From the NCBI GenBank assembly GCA_014730295.1, contig WJIN01000167.1, forward strand, positions 1 through 17,092: a DNA stretch of 17,092 nucleotides, given 5' to 3'. The notes under the pieces were generated by a model that worked only from the letters and a program-made list of their open reading frames with translations, had not been told where the DNA came from and did no database searches. The stretch comes from Promethearchaeota archaeon (GTDB lineage: Archaea; Asgardarchaeota; Lokiarchaeia; Sigynarchaeales; SOKP01). The position numbers were made by a program, and so were the translations under genes. Numbering within the stretch: the first letter of the stretch is position 1; each line of letters opens with the position of its first letter. Of this stretch, positions 15,537-17,092 are shown piece by piece.

Positions 15537-15552
15537 AATTAAATAGTATAGT
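15537..15552 (+). promoter_or_regulatory. Candidate TATA box of the PEBP gene
   Basis: AATTAAATAGTATAGT lies about 35-45 bases before the ATG at 15583, consistent with a short or absent leader; no ribosome site precedes the ATG. Confidence 0.4.
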
Positions 15553-15582
15553 TTTTTTAGCTGTTCTTACTACATCTACATT

Positions 15583-16020
15583 ATGAAATTGATTAGTAAT
15601 GATATACAACACGAAGATAATATAAATCCAAAATTTACGTGTGATGGAGAAGATTTTTCTCCTCATTTACGATGGGAGAATGTTCCAGAAAAAACCCAAA
15701 GTTTTGCGCTTTCGTGCATCGATCGGGATTCGAAGGTCGGCACGTGGATTCATTGGTATCTAGTGAATATCCCAAAAAATGTTCGAGAGATTCCACGAGG
15801 CGGTCCTGTTCCAGGGGATGAGTTAAAAAATGATTTTGGAAATAAAGAATATGGGGGGCCCTGTCCAGAAAAAGGAGAACATCGTTACTTTTTCACGATA
15901 TATGCTCTGGATATCGAGAAAATGAAGGGTATAAATAAAGAAAATTTCAAAGAAAAATTATCCGATCATATTATTGATTCAGCAGTATTAATGTGTAAGT
16001 ATGAGAGATTCAATAAATAG
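15583..16020 (+). CDS. PEBP / YbhB-YbcL family protein
   Basis: The 145-residue protein is a single phosphatidylethanolamine-binding-like domain. It shows the family signatures TCDGEDFSPHLRW (19-31, the ligand-pocket DG.D.SP), HWYLVNIP (57-64) and YGGPCPEKGEHRYFF (90-104) followed by TIYALD. Bacterial and archaeal YbhB/YbcL-type proteins bind small anions in a conserved pocket; their physiological roles are poorly defined. There is no signal peptide, so it is probably cytosolic. The length is standard for the archaeal branch and no key residue is missing. It is transcribed alone, away from the multipass membrane protein gene, with a candidate TATA box near 15537-15552. Confidence 0.9.
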   Translation: MKLISNDIQHEDNINPKFTCDGEDFSPHLRWENVPEKTQSFALSCIDRDSKVGTWIHWYLVNIPKNVREIPRGGPVPGDELKNDFGNKEYGGPCPEKGEHRYFFTIYALDIEKMKGINKENFKEKLSDHIIDSAVLMCKYERFNK

Positions 16021-16120
16021 ATCAAATATGTATATGTAGAATAGTAAAAGACTAATGTCAAGAAATTTAGTTAATTACTCTGTTTTCCAAATTCCTTGCT
16101 AAGATTTAGTAAATAAGGTA

Positions 16121-16148
16121 ATAAAAAAAAAAGGAGATAAAAAATATC
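16121..16148 (-). terminator. Terminator after the fibronectin III protein
   Basis: On the minus strand, a small hairpin AGATATTTTTTATCT is followed by CC and a T10 tract, just after the stop at 16163. The T-tract alone is a good archaeal terminator; the hairpin has only a 5-bp AT-rich stem. Confidence 0.5.
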
Positions 16149-16162
16149 TTATCTATTATATG

Positions 16163-17092
16163 TTATTTTTTTGGTTTTCTTTTTTTTAACTTTGGCTTTT
16201 TCGGTATATTTCTCTTGATGATCCGACTTGAGACGGCCGCTCCACCGAAGGAGATCATAGCACCAATTCCAAAAACTGCTCCGAATACAACAAAGATTTC
16301 CACTATATATGGTGTAAATGGTAAATCTTTCTGAATTGATAGGAGTGAAATTTTTTCTGACATCTCTCCCTCGCCTTTAGCATTAACAGCTGAGACTTGA
16401 TATGTATGCAGCATTATATCTTCCAGCGGGTCAAAAATATCTTGATATGTAGTGTTTGTAGTGGTAGCAATTAATACACCATCCCGATATATACAGTAAT
16501 GACTTATAGATTCTGATTCATTATTCCCATCCCAACTTAAAGTAATTCCATTTTTGGAAGATAGTCGTTCAATATTTAGTTTCTTAACCTTACTGGGAGG
16601 AAGAATTTCCTCAGTTGTCGTTGCAGATGCGGCGTCAGATTGCGGTCCCTCTTGGGAAGCCGTATCAACAGCAGCTACAGTATAGGTATATGTAGTATTA
16701 GGTGTAAGCCCATTATCATTATAACTATTAGTGGTTGTTGTATCTATAAGTGAGCCGTCTCGATAGATGTTATAATGATCAATATCAGATTCCAGATTGG
16801 CGTCCCATGTAAGGTCGATCTGAGTCTCCCCGTTCGCAATCGCAGAGAGTCCTGTCACTTGTGAGGGTACAAAATTCTCCGTAGTTGCAGATGCGGGTTC
16901 AGACAGCGAACCTTCTTGGGAAGCCGTATCAACGGCAGCTACAGTATAGGTATATGTTGTTCTTATTTCAAGTCCCGTATCGCTGTAGGTGTTAGAAATA
17001 CTCGTATCAAGTAGAATCCCATCCCGATAGATGTTGTAATGATCAATATCGGGTTCCGGATTGGCGTCCCATGTAAGATCGATCTGAGTCTC
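16163..17092 (-). CDS. Surface protein with tandem fibronectin III domains and C-terminal membrane anchor (5' end outside window)
   Basis: The frame is open from the right edge to 16163; the GTG at 16856-16858 is an internal codon, because upstream codons continue without a stop. Three fibronectin type III-like domains are seen: two nearly identical ones (ETQIDLTWDANPEPDIDHYN and ETQIDLTWDANLESDIDHYN, each ending TYTYTVAAVDTASQEG) spaced by exactly 88 residues, and a diverged membrane-proximal one (GITLSWDGNNESESISHYCI). Then come a transmembrane helix (IVEIFVVFGAVFGIGAMISF) and a strongly basic tail (IIKRNIPKKPKLKKRKPKK), so the domains face outside. Such repeats act as spacers or in adhesion and recognition; the distal part that would show the target or enzyme lies outside the window. 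The gene is the last on this strand before the divergent... convergent PEBP gene (stop to stop 142 bp). Confidence 0.8.
   Translation of the reverse strand, partial: ETQIDLTWDANPEPDIDHYNIYRDGILLDTSISNTYSDTGLEIRTTYTYTVAAVDTASQEGSLSEPASATTENFVPSQVTGLSAIANGETQIDLTWDANLESDIDHYNIYRDGSLIDTTTTNSYNDNGLTPNTTYTYTVAAVDTASQEGPQSDAASATTTEEILPPSKVKKLNIERLSSKNGITLSWDGNNESESISHYCIYRDGVLIATTTNTTYQDIFDPLEDIMLHTYQVSAVNAKGEGEMSEKISLLSIQKDLPFTPYIVEIFVVFGAVFGIGAMISFGGAAVSSRIIKRNIPKKPKLKKRKPKK
16565..17092 (-). repeat. 264-bp tandem repeat encoding fibronectin III domains
   Basis: Near-identical stretches recur 264 bp apart, for example CTTGGGAAGCCGTATCAAC at 16651 and again at 16915, and CGATAGATGTTATAATGATC near 16760 with its variant near 17024. 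This equals one 88-residue domain and shows recent duplication. The repeat reaches the right edge. Confidence 0.75.

Noticed and set aside
1..17092. tRNA or rRNA genes
   Set aside because: No cloverleaf with a TTCRANY-type loop or rRNA-like conserved stretch was recognised in the AT-rich spacers.

Overview
The window is AT-rich with short T-tract terminators, TATA-like boxes close to start codons (several genes look leaderless), a mix of strong and absent Shine-Dalgarno sites, and archaeal-type genes such as an archaeal RNase HI and a MoxR/vWA pair. Together with a very large cytosolic coiled-coil protein carrying a longin/roadblock-like N-terminal region, a histone deacetylase-like fragment, a SWIM-TIR protein and a tail-anchored fibronectin III protein, this suggests an uncultivated archaeon, most plausibly of the Asgard (Lokiarchaeia-like) group. 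That assignment is inference from gene content; there is no rRNA marker.

Left edge (1-520): an N-terminal piece of a deacetylase-family gene (minus) abuts a C-terminal piece of a sugar-nucleotide epimerase (plus). Neither has a credible start, so this looks like a rearrangement or assembly junction. Positions 768-4766 encode one 1332-residue protein of unknown function, mostly predicted coiled coil. Positions 4798-6021 (minus) hold an MscL-type mechanosensitive channel whose cytoplasmic helix sits at the N terminus, preceded in the same direction by a MinD/CooC-type ATPase. A zinc-ribbon protein of unknown role diverges from the ATPase, followed by RNase HI and an unrecognised acidic protein.

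The most interesting region is 8840-13073: an Imm63-like immunity protein, a MoxR AAA+ ATPase, and a CoxE-like vWA protein run on the plus strand and converge, with a 7-bp overlap, on a minus-strand protein that fuses a SAP-like region, a SWIM zinc finger and a C-terminal TIR domain. MoxR, vWA and SWIM proteins are known genomic partners (for example the E. coli yeh genes). Here the SWIM partner carries a TIR effector and an immunity-family gene leads the cluster, so I propose a MoxR-vWA-controlled TIR conflict system. The MoxR gene is split by a 31-bp insertion containing a perfect 9-bp inverted repeat, flanked by a GAAT direct repeat; removing it restores the reading frame exactly.

The right part carries an M19 dipeptidase, a multipass membrane protein, a PEBP (YbhB/YbcL-type) protein, and the C-terminal part of a surface protein with 264-bp near-identical fibronectin III repeats and a tail anchor, which runs off the right edge.
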